A stretch of DNA of 11,336 bases from an uncultured Nitrososphaera sp. (lineage in GTDB: Archaea > Thermoproteota > Nitrososphaeria > Nitrososphaerales > Nitrososphaeraceae): contig NZ_CAMLDP010000063.1 in NCBI RefSeq assembly GCF_946478925.1, positions 1 to 11,336 on the forward strand, read 5' to 3'. The position numbers and the translations under genes were made by a program. Positions 6,397 through 11,336 of this stretch are shown piece after piece. Each line of letters starts with the position of its first letter. Positions within the stretch are counted from its first letter, which is position 1. Below the pieces are notes generated by a model, which saw only the letters and a program-made list of their open reading frames with translations, ran no database searches and had not been told where the DNA came from.

Positions 6397-7575
6397 TTGA
6401 AGGTCTCTGACAGGACGCACGGCGTAGAATACGCCATCCGCGACATCACCGCCTATGCAAACAAGTTCAGGGCGCAGGGTAAGGAAATCACCTACCTGAA
6501 CATAGGCGACCCTGTAAAATTCGACTTTCCAACGCCGGAACATATCAAGCGCGCCCTGACAGACGCGGTGAACAGAAACGAGAATTATTACGCCGACTCG
6601 GAAGGATTGCCAGAGCTGAGAAATGCCATTGTCGAAAAAGAGTCTGAAAAGGGCCTTGATGTGACGGAGGACGACGTCCTTGTCACAAACGGCGTGTCAG
6701 AGGGCCTCGACATGACGCTTGCGTCAATAGTGGACCCAAACAGCGAGGTCCTCATGCCCGGCCCGTACTATCCGCCCTATTCGTCGTACGTCAAGTTCTA
6801 TGGAGGCAAGCCGGTCGAGTTCCGCCTGCACGAGGACGGCAGGCCGGACCTTGAAGACCTGCGCAAGAAAATAACCCACCGCTCACGGGCGCTATGCATC
6901 ATCAGCCCAAACAACCCCACTGGCGAGGTTTTCGATAGAAAGAGCCTGCAGCAGCTCATCGACATCGCTACGGAGCATGATCTGTACGTCATCTGCGACG
7001 AGATCTATGACAAGATAACCTTTGATTCTGCGTTTACCGGCATCGGCAAGGTGGCCAAGGACGCACCAGTCGTATTGCTGAACGGGTTTTCCAAGGCGTA
7101 CCTGATGACAGGGTGGCGCTGCGGGTACATCTGCATGAACAGCAGCTCGCGCAAGCTGGACCAGTTCAGAGAAGACGTGCCCAAGCTTGCACGCGTGAGG
7201 ATAGCGACAAACCTGCCTGTACAAATCGCAGCCACACAGGCGCTCCGGGGCCCACAGGACCACATACCCGTAATGGTGGAAAAGCTGCGCAAGAGGCGCG
7301 ACCTAGTGGTCAAGCGCCTCAACGGCATGGGCATCCAGTGCAAACTGCCGCGGGGCGCGTTCTACGCGTTTCCCAAGATAGATCTTGGCAGCGGCAGGTG
7401 GAAGGACGACAAGCAGTTTGTGATAGAGCTCTTGAACAGCACTGGCGTGCTTACTGTGCACGGCTCGGGCTTTGGCACCTCGTACGGCTCGGGGCATTTC
7501 CGCATAGTGTACCTGCCTCCTGAAGACGTGCTTGAAAAGGCGATGGACAAACTGGAAAGATTCGTAAAAAGCTAG
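6397..7575 (+). CDS. PLP-dependent aminotransferase, archaeal alanine aminotransferase type
   Basis: The 392-residue protein is a class I/II fold-type I aminotransferase that moves amino groups between alanine (or aspartate) and 2-oxoglutarate using pyridoxal phosphate. All key elements are seen: LNIGDPVKFDF at 34-44, YYADSEGLPELR at 64-75, PNNPTG at 171-176 with Asn173, CDEIYD at 200-205 with Asp201 and Tyr204, the Schiff-base lysine Lys233 in NGFSKAYLMTGWR, and the carboxylate-binding Arg369 in GHFRIVYLPP. From memory it aligns over its whole length with the Pyrococcus alanine aminotransferase (EYAIRD, DPVKFDF, GAFYAFPKI, VHGSGFG), so AlaA-like activity is more likely than plain aspartate aminotransferase. 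It starts with TTG, supported by the AATTTATC element upstream; the nearby ATG at 6388 runs into a stop in another frame. It stands alone and ends on a CTAG shared with the convergent gene. Confidence 0.92.
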   Translation: MKVSDRTHGVEYAIRDITAYANKFRAQGKEITYLNIGDPVKFDFPTPEHIKRALTDAVNRNENYYADSEGLPELRNAIVEKESEKGLDVTEDDVLVTNGVSEGLDMTLASIVDPNSEVLMPGPYYPPYSSYVKFYGGKPVEFRLHEDGRPDLEDLRKKITHRSRALCIISPNNPTGEVFDRKSLQQLIDIATEHDLYVICDEIYDKITFDSAFTGIGKVAKDAPVVLLNGFSKAYLMTGWRCGYICMNSSSRKLDQFREDVPKLARVRIATNLPVQIAATQALRGPQDHIPVMVEKLRKRRDLVVKRLNGMGIQCKLPRGAFYAFPKIDLGSGRWKDDKQFVIELLNSTGVLTVHGSGFGTSYGSGHFRIVYLPPEDVLEKAMDKLERFVKS

Positions 7576-8048
7576 TTTTCCGGTATAACGCCTTCGCCTA
7601 CGAACAGCTTTTTCGCTTCGTCCACCGGCAGGTCGGCGCTCGGCAGGATTATGTCCGACCTAACGATTTCTCCCTGCTCGACTACCTTGCCATGCTTTAT
7701 CGTGACCTGGTTCAGCTCGGCAAGCTTTTTCTTGAACTCGCTGTCGTCGGCCTTTTCGCTTGCGACCATTTCAACAAGCGCGGTGTCGATGTCGTTAAGG
7801 CGCTTGAGCGTCCGCGCGTCGACTGTGAACTGGCCGTGGCCCATTATCCGCACGACTTTTTTGACAGCCGGCGTCGCCTTGGCTTTTCTGGGACGGGACT
7901 TGCTGTTGCTACTGCTGCTACTGTTATTGTTGCTGCTGTGCATACGCCGAACGATTTTCCTTTCGCGCCTAGGTTTGCTCTTTGCGACGGCCTTGGCCCT
8001 CCTATGCACCTTGGTCTTGGCCTTCGCCTTGTTCATCTTCTTTTTCAT
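7572..8048 (-). CDS. PspAA-domain protein with lysine/arginine-rich N-terminal tail
   Basis: The 158-residue protein has two parts. Residues about 64-158 match the PspA-associated domain (PspAA): VVRIMGHGQFTVDARTLKRLNDIDTALVEMV, then an acidic helical segment, and the ending SDIILPSADLPVDEAKKLFVGEGVIPE, which is the domain's typical 'psDliLP..d.tl.e...l..eGlIP'. PspAA is usually found next to or fused to PspA/Vipp1-type membrane-stress proteins. Residues 1-35 contain 18 Lys or Arg, in Lys-Ala pairs like a histone H1 tail, and 38-51 are a Ser/Asn run (SSNNNSSSSSNSKS) forming a flexible linker. No PspA gene is in the window. The start at ATG 8048 is supported by a CATATGA box 26-32 bases upstream; ATG 8036 is an alternative. 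It stands alone and overlaps the convergent aminotransferase gene by four bases. Confidence 0.82.
   Translation of the reverse strand: MKKKMNKAKAKTKVHRRAKAVAKSKPRRERKIVRRMHSSNNNSSSSSNSKSRPRKAKATPAVKKVVRIMGHGQFTVDARTLKRLNDIDTALVEMVASEKADDSEFKKKLAELNQVTIKHGKVVEQGEIVRSDIILPSADLPVDEAKKLFVGEGVIPEN
7901..7939 (-). repeat. Trinucleotide-type repeat coding the Ser/Asn linker
   Basis: A run of AGC/AAC-type codons on the minus strand (seen as tgctgttgctactgctgcta and on) encodes the Ser/Asn stretch of the PspAA protein. Such runs can change length by slippage; here it joins the basic tail to the folded domain. Confidence 0.6.
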
Positions 8049-8072
8049 TGTATGGCTTCTGATAGTGTTGTT

Positions 8073-8079
8073 TCATATG
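8073..8079 (-). promoter_or_regulatory. Candidate TATA box for the PspAA gene
   Basis: CATATGA on the minus strand is centred about 28 bases before ATG 8048, giving a leaderless or near-leaderless transcript. It is a weak match to the archaeal TATA consensus; a more AT-rich element near 8180-8200 would imply a long leader instead. Confidence 0.35.
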
Positions 8080-8225
8080 CACTCCGACTTTAACTTTGCT
8101 AATTCTACCTCAATATCGCTGTGTATTGCAATTTTTTGCATTTCTCTTCTGGTTTCTTTATTAATTGAGAACACTAGGGATCAAATATAATCAATATAAT
8201 CTGCGATTGACGTATTTTTTAGAGC

Positions 8226-8522
8226 CTACCTGTTGAACCTGCGCCATTCGTGCTCGTCCGGCGGGCCATCATAGTCCTCTTTCTTTCTGTAATAGCCCCA
8301 GAAGAGGAGGAATCCTCCGCCTATTATCATGGCGATTACAAACTTTTCGTTGTTTATTTCGGGATTTGTAAAATTGTCCATGTAGAACCCAAATGTGTAC
8401 ATGGTGGATATGAGAAACATGTCGCGCAGCGCGATTATCGCCGCAGCTACCAGAAAGAGTATTCCCATTGCAGTCATCCAGTTGCGGCCGCGTCGAGTCC
8501 TTTCTTCTTTCCACCGGCCCAC
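8226..8522 (-). CDS. Small two-helix membrane protein of unknown function
   Basis: The 98-residue product has a strongly basic N terminus (MGRWKEERTRRGRNW), a membrane helix at about 17-33 (TAMGILFLVAAAIIA), an external loop with MDNFTNPEINNEK, a second helix at about 61-78 (FVIAMIIGGGFLLFWGYY) and a charged C-terminal tail (KKEDYDGPPDEHEWRRFNR). The positive charges before helix 1 and after helix 2 predict both ends in the cytoplasm. I do not recognise a family and see no catalytic motif. The GTG start at 8522 is supported by a GAGGAG Shine-Dalgarno with a nine-base spacer; ATG 8477 would remove the basic N terminus. It follows npdG after 17 bases and is very probably co-transcribed with it, which may hint at a membrane-linked role near F420/NADPH metabolism, but that is only proximity. 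Confidence 0.72.
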   Translation of the reverse strand: MGRWKEERTRRGRNWMTAMGILFLVAAAIIALRDMFLISTMYTFGFYMDNFTNPEINNEKFVIAMIIGGGFLLFWGYYRKKEDYDGPPDEHEWRRFNR

Positions 8523-8531
8523 GACTTGCAG

Positions 8532-8537
8532 CTCCTC
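8532..8537 (-). promoter_or_regulatory. Shine-Dalgarno sequence of the two-helix protein gene
   Basis: GAGGAG on the minus strand lies nine bases before the GTG at 8522, in the short gap after npdG. It supports both the GTG start and co-transcription with npdG. Confidence 0.62.
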
Positions 8538-8539
8538 TG

Positions 8540-9226
8540 CTATGTCAGTTTGACGCCGGGATTCTTCATCTTGTTGCGCTTGGCCGCGTTGAGGAGCATC
8601 GGGGTGAGCACCTCTGCCTGGTACGTGAGAGAAAGCGGACCCAGGTACACAGGTCGCAGGCCGGCCACTTCAGAAGCAAGCTCGCTCAGCTTGGCTACGA
8701 CAGCCGGGTCGTCGCCGCAGACAAACGTGTCGGCGTCAAGGCTGAGGTTGACGTTTTTCAGCTTCATCTCGGATATGGTGTGAAAAGCCGAGACCACGCG
8801 GGACCTTGGAGCCATCTTGTCTGCGACCCATTCGCCGGCGGTCTTTTTGCCCTGCTCCAGCAGCGGGATGTAGACAAAGCCGCTGTCGATTCTGGTCATC
8901 GGGACGATGGGAGATACTACTATACAATCCTGCTTTACCTGCGATGCGAGCTTGCCGCACGTGTCTTCGATGAACTCGTAGGGTATAGACAGTATGAGCA
9001 CGTCGCAGTCTTTAGCGAGCGAAATGTTGTCGTCGCCGGTGATGCTGCCTGCGATGTTGACGTTGTTTGGCCCGTACGCCTGCCTGGCCGCGTTCATGTA
9101 GTTTGCAGCCGCCTCCTTGGCCTTCTGGGCGTCTCTGGAGCCTACTATGACATCGTGCTTGACGCACCACCTCATGGCAAACCCCTCGCCCATGCCGCCG
9201 GTGCCCCCTACGATTCCAATCTTCAT
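8540..9226 (-). CDS. npdG: F420-dependent NADP+ oxidoreductase
   Basis: The 228-residue enzyme transfers hydride between reduced coenzyme F420 and NADP+, linking the two cofactor pools in the cytoplasm. It begins with the Rossmann glycine motif GIVGGTGGMGEG (4-15); VIVGSR at 27-32 carries Ser30 and Arg31 where the Archaeoglobus enzyme binds the NADP 2'-phosphate. Further family features are CDVLILSIPYEF (74-85), VVSPIVPMTR (103-112), VVSAFHTI (144-151), VCGDD (169-173), LRPVYLGPLS (190-199) and the ending LTPMLLNAAKRN (207-218). The length is the usual one for this family. The same frame stays open to 9562, but the family N terminus MKIGIVGG begins at ATG 9226, and a TTAATAT box (9250-9256) is centred 27 bases before it. 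The two-helix membrane protein gene follows after 17 bases. Confidence 0.94.
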   Translation of the reverse strand: MKIGIVGGTGGMGEGFAMRWCVKHDVIVGSRDAQKAKEAAANYMNAARQAYGPNNVNIAGSITGDDNISLAKDCDVLILSIPYEFIEDTCGKLASQVKQDCIVVSPIVPMTRIDSGFVYIPLLEQGKKTAGEWVADKMAPRSRVVSAFHTISEMKLKNVNLSLDADTFVCGDDPAVVAKLSELASEVAGLRPVYLGPLSLTYQAEVLTPMLLNAAKRNKMKNPGVKLT

Positions 9227-9248
9227 GGCACCTTTCAGGAAATCTTGC

Positions 9249-9266
9249 GATATTAACCTTAGGTTA
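9249..9266 (-). promoter_or_regulatory. npdG promoter: TATA box with adjoining inverted repeat
   Basis: On the minus strand GTTAATATC (complement of 9249-9257) is the TATA box for the leaderless npdG transcript. It is joined on its upstream side by a perfect odd palindrome, TAACCT-a-AGGTTA (9254-9266), covering the BRE position. The arrangement resembles that before mtnA (AACCTA...TAGGTT then TTAATA), with a different half-site spacing. Confidence 0.5.
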
Positions 9267-9325
9267 CCAGCTAGGCCGAAGACTCTTCTATGTAAATACG
9301 TGCATATGTGCACACGCATGAAACA

Positions 9326-9332
9326 ATAATTA
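9326..9332 (+). promoter_or_regulatory. TATA box for the histidine phosphatase gene
   Basis: ATAATTA is centred 28 bases before the GTG start at 9357, predicting a transcript start within three bases of the start codon. The 130-base gap between it and npdG holds both divergent promoters. Confidence 0.5.
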
Positions 9333-9356
9333 ACGGCTTTTGACTGCACAGAATCC

Positions 9357-9980
9357 GTGCCACTTGTCATCTTTATGCGCCACGGCCAGGCGGACAACAA
9401 CGTCAACCGCATACTCGTGGGCAGGCACATCGAGTCGCACCTGACTGAAGAGGGCAGAAAGCAGGTAGGATATGCCGCGAGAGACTTGAAAAGCGTCCAG
9501 ATTGACCGTGTGGTAGTGTCGCCGGTAATCCGCGCCATCGAGACGGCGGAAATAGTCTGCAAGGAGGTAGGCGCAAGCTACGAGATAGACGAGCGGCTGT
9601 ATGAGATAGAGCTGGGCAAGCTGGTGGGCATGAACTTTGACGAGGTGGTGAGCAAGTACGGCAACCTGTTCCTGAAATTCTACGACGAGCACGACCCCGC
9701 GCTTGAAAGCTTCGGCGTAGAGTCGTTCACGTCCGTTAAAAATCGCGTCAAGAGCTTGCTTGAAGAAGCCGCGGAGAAACACGTCGACCGCAACATCCTT
9801 TGCGTGACGCACCTTGACCCGATAAAGGCTGCCATTTCGACCATACTTGAATTGAATCCTGAAGCGCTCTACCGGTGGCATATACGCAACGCGTCGATGA
9901 CCATTCTCCGGCAGGACGAAAAGCAGTATTCGCTTTCCGGCGTCAACGTCATGTCGATGCACCGATACCCGCACGAGTGA
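9357..9980 (+). CDS. Histidine phosphatase (phosphoglycerate mutase-like superfamily)
   Basis: The 207-residue protein has the complete active site of the histidine phosphatase superfamily branch 1, which forms a phosphohistidine intermediate. RHG at 8-10 holds the nucleophile His9; Arg59 in SPVIRAIETAE is the second phosphate ligand; Glu84 in YEIELGKLVG is the likely acid; and His152 in CVTHLDPIKA is the second catalytic histidine. The family includes phosphoglycerate mutases, sugar-phosphate phosphatases and phosphoprotein phosphatases. The second half (EHDPALESFGVESFTSVKNRVKSLLEEAAEKH) follows the cobalamin-phosphatase/phosphatase-like layout ('ges..~~~Rv..~l'), so a small-molecule phosphatase is more likely than a mutase, but the substrate cannot be read. 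The GTG start is supported by the ATAATTA box and by MPLVIFMRHG being a typical N terminus. It is a single gene: the oxidase cluster downstream has its own promoter. Confidence 0.88.
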   Translation: MPLVIFMRHGQADNNVNRILVGRHIESHLTEEGRKQVGYAARDLKSVQIDRVVVSPVIRAIETAEIVCKEVGASYEIDERLYEIELGKLVGMNFDEVVSKYGNLFLKFYDEHDPALESFGVESFTSVKNRVKSLLEEAAEKHVDRNILCVTHLDPIKAAISTILELNPEALYRWHIRNASMTILRQDEKQYSLSGVNVMSMHRYPHE

Positions 9981-9981
9981 T

Positions 9982-10010
9982 TTTCCAAAGCCTTAAATAA
10001 GATATGGAAA
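9982..10010 (+). promoter_or_regulatory. Oxidase promoter: TATA box between inverted repeat arms
   Basis: TTAAATA (9993-9999) is centred 39 bases before ATG 10035 and predicts a leader of about 13 bases. It is bracketed by the arms TTTCCA (9982-9987) and TGGAAA (10005-10010), 17 bases apart. A regulator bound to such a dyad would block TBP access; whether the symmetry is functional is unknown. A further small palindrome TTTC-t-GAAA lies at 10012-10020. Confidence 0.5.
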
Positions 10011-10034
10011 CTTTCTGAAACCAAAGGGACGAGT

Positions 10035-10319
10035 ATGGCATCGTACAAGTTACTTTTACTCGCGATTCCTGTAGTCGCTGTACTTTTCATGGACTTTTCA
10101 ACCGCGTTCGCGCAAGAAGCCAATCAGGCAGGAGGACCGTACATCTATGGCAGAGTCGAGATATGGGCGCTGTTCTACAGGCTTATGGTCATCGCCTTTG
10201 TCATCGGCGCAATACTGATGGGAGTGATATTCTACGTGGTATACAGGTTCCGCGAATCAAACCCAAGGAACCGGAACCTACCGGTTAGATCATCAACAAC
10301 GGAGGGCGAACATCACTAA
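10035..10319 (+). CDS. Heme-copper oxidase subunit II, membrane-anchor half (split CoxB, N-terminal part)
   Basis: The 94-residue product has a signal peptide (MASYKLLLLAIPVVAVLFMD..., likely cleavage after AFA at 24-26), a short external stretch (QEANQAGGPYIYGRVEIW) and one membrane helix at about 47-70 (YRLMVIAFVIGAILMGVIFYVVYRF), then a polar cytoplasmic tail ending EGEHH. This is what the first transmembrane segment of cytochrome oxidase subunit II looks like: bacterial CoxB also has a processed N terminus and a first helix ending in 'vyrfRr'. Its stop overlaps the start of the CuA protein by one base (TAATG), so the two halves are co-translated and presumably assemble in the same complex. 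There is no CuA ligand in this part. Assignment rests on topology and position, as the sequence itself has no catalytic motif. The TATA box at 9993-9999 opens the unit. Confidence 0.72.
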   Translation: MASYKLLLLAIPVVAVLFMDFSTAFAQEANQAGGPYIYGRVEIWALFYRLMVIAFVIGAILMGVIFYVVYRFRESNPRNRNLPVRSSTTEGEHH

Positions 10320-10834
10320 TGGGACACGCAACAATCGAATGGGTCTATGTTGGTGTAGTCGTCGCGCTCTTGATCTATGTCGGAGCTGACGCATGGAACA
10401 TTGAGCGCCTTCTTGACCATGCCCCGCCAGATGCCAAGATTGTCAAGGTCACCGGCCAGCAATGGCTCTGGACGTTCGAGCACGAAGACGGCACAAAGGA
10501 AAAGCCGGGCGAGCTGCACTTGGTAAAGGGCGTACCGTACAAATTCGAGATCACTTCAAAGGATGTCAACCACGAGTTCAACGTGCCTGACTACACCCTG
10601 CTGATAGACGCAATCCCTGGCAAGATCAACACACTGTGGGTCGTTCCAGACCAGAGCGGCGAGTTCCTGATCCAATGCAGAGAATATTGCGGATTCTCGC
10701 ACTACCAGATGCGCGCCAAGCTCATCGTTGAAGAACCAGCAGGTGGCAACGCGACGGCACCAGCAGCAGGTGGCAGCACGACACAGGTAGCCGACTTGAC
10801 TCCAAGTCTCGGCGCACAGGCGGCCGCAAGCTAA
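10319..10834 (+). CDS. coxB: Heme-copper oxidase subunit II, CuA-domain half
   Basis: The 171-residue protein receives electrons and passes them through the binuclear CuA centre to heme a of subunit I, on the outer face of the membrane. One membrane helix (about 7-24) stands at the very N terminus, with no signal peptide. The cupredoxin domain carries the aromatic electron-entry patch GQQWLWTFEH (46-55), the ligand His85 in DVNHEF, and the full CuA motif C120-REY-C124-GFS-H128-YQ-M131. VPDYTLLIDAIPGK at 89-102 is the usual loop before it. After residue 139 an Ala/Gly/Thr-rich tail follows. Length is short because the first helix is encoded by the preceding gene, which overlaps by one base. 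The complete ligand set argues for a proton-pumping cytochrome-type oxidase, or a plastocyanin-fed one as proposed for ammonia-oxidising archaea, and not a quinol oxidase. Confidence 0.95.
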   Translation: MGHATIEWVYVGVVVALLIYVGADAWNIERLLDHAPPDAKIVKVTGQQWLWTFEHEDGTKEKPGELHLVKGVPYKFEITSKDVNHEFNVPDYTLLIDAIPGKINTLWVVPDQSGEFLIQCREYCGFSHYQMRAKLIVEEPAGGNATAPAAGGSTTQVADLTPSLGAQAAAS

Positions 10835-10835
10835 A

Positions 10836-10886
10836 AAGTCCTCCTCCTTCTCTTTCTTTTCTCTCTTCCTAATCTTTTCATTTTTC
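10836..10886 (+). terminator. Pyrimidine/T-rich tract after coxB, candidate archaeal terminator
   Basis: Directly behind the coxB stop is a run of almost only C and T (tcctcctccttctctttctt and on), with several T runs of 4-5 bases up to 10885. Archaeal RNA polymerase terminates at such T-rich stretches without a hairpin. Since the subunit I gene has its own TATA box, partial termination here would let the two parts be expressed at different levels. Confidence 0.45.
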
Positions 10887-10893
10887 CATCACA

Positions 10894-10944
10894 ATTTTGT
10901 GCTTGCCGCACGTGCACACATCGTGTTTGCACGCAAAACAAAAT
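10894..10944 (+). promoter_or_regulatory. Imperfect stem-loop in the coxB-coxA gap
   Basis: ATTTTGT (10894-10900) and ACAAAAT (10938-10944) are perfect inverted arms; inside them TTGC can pair with GCAA after a small bulge, and the loop contains the palindrome GCACGTGC (10908-10915). It lies just upstream of the coxA TATA box. It may be an operator or an RNA structure; no function can be assigned from sequence. Confidence 0.3.
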
Positions 10945-10946
10945 GC

Positions 10947-10953
10947 TTTTATT
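10947..10953 (+). promoter_or_regulatory. TATA box for coxA
   Basis: TTTTATT within gcttttatttgat predicts a transcript start near 10976 and a leader of about 20 bases. The leader holds GAGGCGA (10983-10989), a modest Shine-Dalgarno-like sequence ahead of GTG 10997. Confidence 0.45.
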
Positions 10954-10996
10954 TGATAACCATTCCAAGTAGAAACAATCCAGAGGCGAATGAGTA

Positions 10997-11336
10997 GTGG
11001 TATTAGAAGTTAAGAAACCCCGCCCAATGTGGGAGATATTGTTTTCATCCCACCACACTGACGTAGGACTTTTGTACATTATCCTCTCGTTCACCGCTTT
11101 TATTATCGGTGGCGCTCTCGCAATCGCGATCAGAACAGAGCTCTTCCTGCCCGGAGGGCAGATGCACATCATCGGCGATCCCCAGACATTCAACAGAATC
11201 TTTACAGTACATGGCACTAACATGCTGTTCCTGTGGCTGATACCCTTTGCATCAGGCATGGGCAACTACCTGATCCCAATTATGGTCAGGTACAAAGACA
11301 TGGCATGGCCAAAGCTGAATGCAATTGCATTCTGGA
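10997..11336 (+). CDS. coxA: Heme-copper oxidase subunit I, N-terminal part, cut by window end
   Basis: The frame opens at GTG 10997 and is still open at the last base, giving 113 residues. Subunit I is the catalytic core that reduces oxygen at the heme-copper centre. The visible part shows the standard N terminus: the cytoplasmic SSHHTDVGLLYIILSF, helix I (about 25-45, FTAFIIGGALAIAIRTEL), LPGGQMHIIGDPQTFNRIFTVHGTNMLF, with the low-spin heme-ligand histidine in FTVHGTNM, and helix II running into LWLIPFASGMGNYLIPIMVRYKDMAWPKLNAIAFW. TVHG.NM and the G-N-Y-L-P-x-M motif are typical of this superfamily. GTG 10997 is preferred because MVLEVKKPRPMWEIL resembles known archaeal starts and a stop lies just upstream (10991); ATG 11027 is the alternative. 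It follows the split coxB genes after 162 bases and has its own TATA box. Confidence 0.93.
   Translation, partial: MVLEVKKPRPMWEILFSSHHTDVGLLYIILSFTAFIIGGALAIAIRTELFLPGGQMHIIGDPQTFNRIFTVHGTNMLFLWLIPFASGMGNYLIPIMVRYKDMAWPKLNAIAFW

Noticed and set aside
8073..8141. Minus-strand 22-codon small frame (MQKIAIHSDIEVELAKLKSECI) upstream of the PspAA gene
   Set aside because: Plausible leader peptide by eye, but it ends over the PspAA TATA candidate, has no clear Shine-Dalgarno, and a frame this short in AT-rich DNA is expected by chance.
7651..8190. Plus-strand leucine-rich, apparently membrane-spanning 179-residue frame
   Set aside because: The poly-Leu stretch is the complement of the Ser/Asn codon repeat of the PspAA gene; the PspAA domain on the other strand is real.
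9227..9562. N-terminal extension of the npdG frame to 340 residues
   Set aside because: The family N terminus MKIGIVGG starts at 9226, a TATA box fits that start, and the extension would lie antisense to the histidine phosphatase with no recognisable domain.
9330..9974. Minus-strand 214-residue frame
   Set aside because: Complement of the histidine phosphatase, which has all four catalytic residues.
10831..11265. Minus-strand 144-residue frame over the coxB-coxA gap
   Set aside because: Mostly antisense to coxA, whose heme-ligand motif and helices are clear; the remainder is the complement of the pyrimidine tract.
1..11336. tRNA or rRNA genes, CRISPR arrays, insertion sequences, attachment sites
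   Set aside because: Looked for by eye in the gaps (508-610, 8049-8225, 9227-9356, 10835-10996) and none was recognisable; a covariance-model search would settle small RNAs.

Overview
The window looks like chromosomal DNA of a mesophilic archaeon, most likely an ammonia-oxidising thaumarchaeon of the Nitrososphaera type. The basis is inference from gene content and signals: an archaeal/eukaryotic-type glycyl-tRNA synthetase, an F420-dependent NADP reductase, an archaeal-type alanine aminotransferase, an ArnR1-like winged-helix protein, a heme-copper oxidase cluster with subunit II split over two genes, and promoters with a TATA box about 25-35 bases before nearly leaderless starts. No rRNA, tRNA, CRISPR array, insertion sequence or phage gene was seen. 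Base composition looks moderately GC-rich and even, without an obvious foreign island.

Layout. 1-507 (+): 3' end of a nucleotide-sugar dehydrogenase. 611-1660 (+): MtnA-like sugar-phosphate isomerase. 1705-2882 (+): two-gene unit of a DUF59/MIP18-PqqD fusion protein and a TrmB-like methyltransferase, overlapping by one base. 2883-6298 (-): read right to left, glycyl-tRNA synthetase, a small MYND-like zinc-finger protein overlapping it by one base, then a 17-residue-repeat bactofilin-like beta-solenoid protein and a small winged-helix protein. 6397-7575 (+): alanine-type aminotransferase, diverging from glyS. 7572-8048 (-): PspAA-domain protein with a histone H1-like basic tail, meeting the aminotransferase tail to tail on a shared CTAG. 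8226-9226 (-): npdG followed by a two-helix membrane protein. 9357-9980 (+): histidine phosphatase, diverging from npdG. 10035-11336 (+): terminal oxidase genes, with subunit II split into a membrane-anchor protein and a CuA protein, then the start of subunit I, cut by the window end.

Most of the window is housekeeping: translation (glyS), transamination, F420/NADP redox balance, nucleotide-sugar oxidation and aerobic respiration. The less ordinary parts are the DUF59-PqqD fusion with its methyltransferase, the VGG-repeat solenoid with its winged-helix partner, the MYND-like finger coupled to glyS, the PspAA protein with an H1-like tail, the split CoxB, and a similar dyad beside the TATA boxes of mtnA and npdG. 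A recurring expression pattern is visible: genes that open a unit have a TATA box close to the start and no clear Shine-Dalgarno, while two downstream genes (winged helix, two-helix protein) have strong Shine-Dalgarno sequences. I see no convincing complete novel multi-gene system; the findings are candidates of modest size.
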